Position numbers and translations under genes: made by a program. A stretch of 35,444 bases of DNA from an uncultured Lentisphaerota bacterium (GTDB lineage: Bacteria > Verrucomicrobiota > Lentisphaeria > Victivallales > GWF2-50-93). The stretch spans positions 1 through 35,444 of the forward strand of contig CAIQLG010000500.1 in assembly GCA_903872565.1 (NCBI GenBank), read 5' to 3'. Below are positions 34,231-35,444 of the stretch, piece by piece. Numbering within the stretch: position 1 is the stretch's first letter; each line of letters opens with the position of its first letter. The notes below the pieces were generated by a model. That model was not told the DNA's origin, searched no databases, and was given only the letters and a program-made list of their open reading frames with translations.

Positions 34231-34371
34231 ATTTCAAGCTTCAGTTTTCGGAGAGGAGATTCCAAGGCTGAATCTACTTCCTAAAAAGAAGCTATTACAT
34301 TATATTGACCAAAGGCATCTGAATAACAATTAATCTGTCAACGAATTGGACGAATTTAAATACAAATTTTA

Positions 34372-34412
34372 TTTGTTTTTTTATCTACATAATTTGTAGA
34401 AATAAAAACAAA
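34372..34412. repeat. AT-rich inverted repeat upstream of the ORF6N gene
   Basis: An 18-bp stem (34372-34389 with 34395-34412, two mismatches, 5-nt loop) with T and A runs at its base. It could work as a terminator in either direction. It lies 75 nt before the ORF6N start. Confidence 0.55.
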
Positions 34413-34486
34413 CAGAGGGTATATATTGGTGTAGGATTAGTTCGCTTAATTAGATAAATTTGTTGATGAAAATTAGAAAGAATAAA

Positions 34487-35014
34487 ATGAACGACTTGAT
34501 ACCAGTGGAACGCATTGAAAATAAAATCCTGCTTCTCAGGGGGCATAAAGTTATTCTTTCAAATGATTTGGCGGAACTTTACAATGTTCTTCCAAAACGA
34601 CTTATTGAACAAGTAAAAAGAAATCTCGAAAAATTTCCTGATGATTTTGTGTTTCAGCTTACTAAACAGGAAGTTATGGCTTTGAAGTCGCAAATTGCGA
34701 CTTCAAAGAAAGGTCGGGGAGGTGTGCGGAAATTACCTTATGCCTTTACTGAGCACGGCGCAATCATGGCTGCTAATGTTCTGAATTCCAAGAAGGCTTG
34801 CGAAATGAGCATATTAGTTGTCAGAACATTTGTGAAAATCAGGAAGACATCTTTTGAAATTAAAGAAATTTCTGACAGGATCAAAGAACTTGAAAACAAG
34901 GTTGGGGAAACGGATTCAGAGGTTAAGTATCTTTTCGAAGCAATACGTCAACTCATGGCTCCACCTCCGCTTCCTCCCAAAAGAAAAATCGGTTTCCAGC
35001 CAGATAGTTTATAA
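34487..35014 (+). CDS. ORF6N domain protein
   Basis: 175 aa from ATG 34487. The ORF6N domain (about 1-95) contains LLRGHKVILSNDLAELYNVL, EQVKRNLEKFPDDFVFQLTK, and LPYAFTEHGAIMAANVLNS. A coiled-coil region (about 120-160) and a Pro-rich tail follow. The ORF6N domain is a DNA-binding-associated module first seen in phage and now common in bacterial accessory regions; function is unknown. The frame can be extended to a TTG at 34460, but MNDLIPVERIEN is the family's usual beginning. It is flanked by an inverted repeat upstream and the long repeat immediately downstream, typical of a mobile or phage-derived gene. Confidence 0.88.
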   Translation: MNDLIPVERIENKILLLRGHKVILSNDLAELYNVLPKRLIEQVKRNLEKFPDDFVFQLTKQEVMALKSQIATSKKGRGGVRKLPYAFTEHGAIMAANVLNSKKACEMSILVVRTFVKIRKTSFEIKEISDRIKELENKVGETDSEVKYLFEAIRQLMAPPPLPPKRKIGFQPDSL

Positions 35015-35031
35015 AAATCAAAAAATAATCC

Positions 35032-35164
35032 TTGCTGTGAATTTGATTTTACGGAGTAAAATAAAACTCACAGCAAATATTCGTTAGTGACTCTTATTAG
35101 TGAAAATTAGTGGTTAAAAAATCTTATAATTCGTTTAATTCGGTAAATTCGTTGACAAAATCAC
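35032..35164. repeat. Long intergenic repeat, copy 2
   Basis: Begins with a 21-bp hairpin (35032-35052 with 35056-35076, two mismatches, 3-nt loop GGA). TTAGTG-type units follow, then the segment shared with copy 1 (35107-35164). It is 18 nt downstream of the ORF6N stop, so the hairpin may also terminate that gene. The gap to 35308 otherwise holds a short CTTCG/CGAAG hairpin near 35200. Confidence 0.75.
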
Positions 35165-35308
35165 TCCGTCTCTGCCTGCAGTGAGCCTGTCGAACCAGCT
35201 TCGCCGCGCGCGAAGATCTTATTTTCGCGTTTTGTAATTGAAAAGTCTTCTATTTGTTTTTTCAATTCTATACGATAAGTTGCTTATGAAGGGCAAAAGG
35301 CAAGGACA

Positions 35309-35444
35309 ATGACGCATGCACAGATAGACAGGATAAACTTGGCCGTGAACAGGATTGCGGCAAGGCTCATCGAGACCGATCCTAAAAGGAAAGGCCTTGA
35401 TATCGCCTTGGGCAATATTCGCAAATGGAGAGCCAACGGCACAG
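35309..35444 (+). CDS. Start of a small hypothetical gene, cut by the window end
   Basis: The open frame from ATG 35309 runs off the end: HAQIDRINLAVNRIAARLIE then TDPKRKGLDIALGNIRKWRA. It is helical and basic, with AAAGG and AAGGA upstream. Helical small proteins of this style often precede nucleotidyltransferase genes, so this could open a fourth module, but the next gene is not visible. Confidence 0.5.
   Translation, partial: MTHAQIDRINLAVNRIAARLIETDPKRKGLDIALGNIRKWRANGT

Noticed and set aside
29248-35444. Class 1-like integron (attC array) as explanation for the gene pairs with repeats
   Set aside because: No integrase gene and no convincing RYYYAAC/GTTRRRY core sites at matching positions; repeats are of several unrelated types.
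1-35444. CRISPR array, tRNA, rRNA or insertion-sequence transposase
   Set aside because: No regularly spaced repeats of CRISPR type, no tRNA cloverleaf or rRNA segment, and no transposase frame were seen on reading, though a covariance scan was not possible.

Overview
The window looks like a chromosomal segment of a Gram-negative, moderately AT-rich bacterium. The evidence is sugar-nucleotide and O-antigen type genes, two lipid-linked-sugar (ArnT/PMT-like) glycosyltransferases, lipoproteins, gyrA and hisB. Two cobalamin-binding radical SAM genes, a double-domain nucleoside diphosphate kinase, and REP-like palindromes suggest a deep, less-studied phylum. I lean weakly to the PVC/Lentisphaerota-Kiritimatiellota side. 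That is an impression, not something the sequence proves.

Layout. 0-9 kb, all minus strand: a membrane glycosyltransferase with a near-consensus Fur box upstream, a B12-binding radical SAM enzyme, an NAD-dependent epimerase, an M28 peptidase lipoprotein, a HEAT-repeat membrane protein, a CrtI-like FAD oxidoreductase and a tandem NDP kinase. 8.9-11.2 kb, plus strand: a REP-like double hairpin, a CPBP protease and a YihY/BrkB membrane protein. 11.2-22 kb, minus strand: two tandem GT39 paralogues, hisB, a second B12 radical SAM protein, an overlapping response regulator/histidine kinase pair, and gyrA. 22-35 kb, plus strand, is accessory: a TM2 protein, a decayed BrnT-like toxin, a four-helix-bundle gene bracketed by direct repeats, then a sugar-nucleotide cluster.

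The sugar cluster reads as a regulator (winged helix plus Rossmann-like domain), a ColD-type PLP dehydratase with His188 in place of the aminotransferase lysine, gmd, a lipoprotein and a small protein, a GDP-fucose/GDP-colitose synthase, and further on a PglK/MsbA-like ABC exporter. Together they suggest synthesis of a GDP-linked 3,6-dideoxyhexose (colitose type) and export of a glycan carrying it.

Threaded between and after these genes are three different nucleotidyltransferase-like genes. Each overlaps a small partner gene (60-70 aa), the layout of toxin-antitoxin or abortive-infection modules. There is also a HigA antitoxin fragment, an ORF6N gene, and several families of short intergenic repeats. 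This repeat-rich region of NTase pairs, the four-helix-bundle cassette, and the non-AUG (ATT) small gene are the parts most worth following up.
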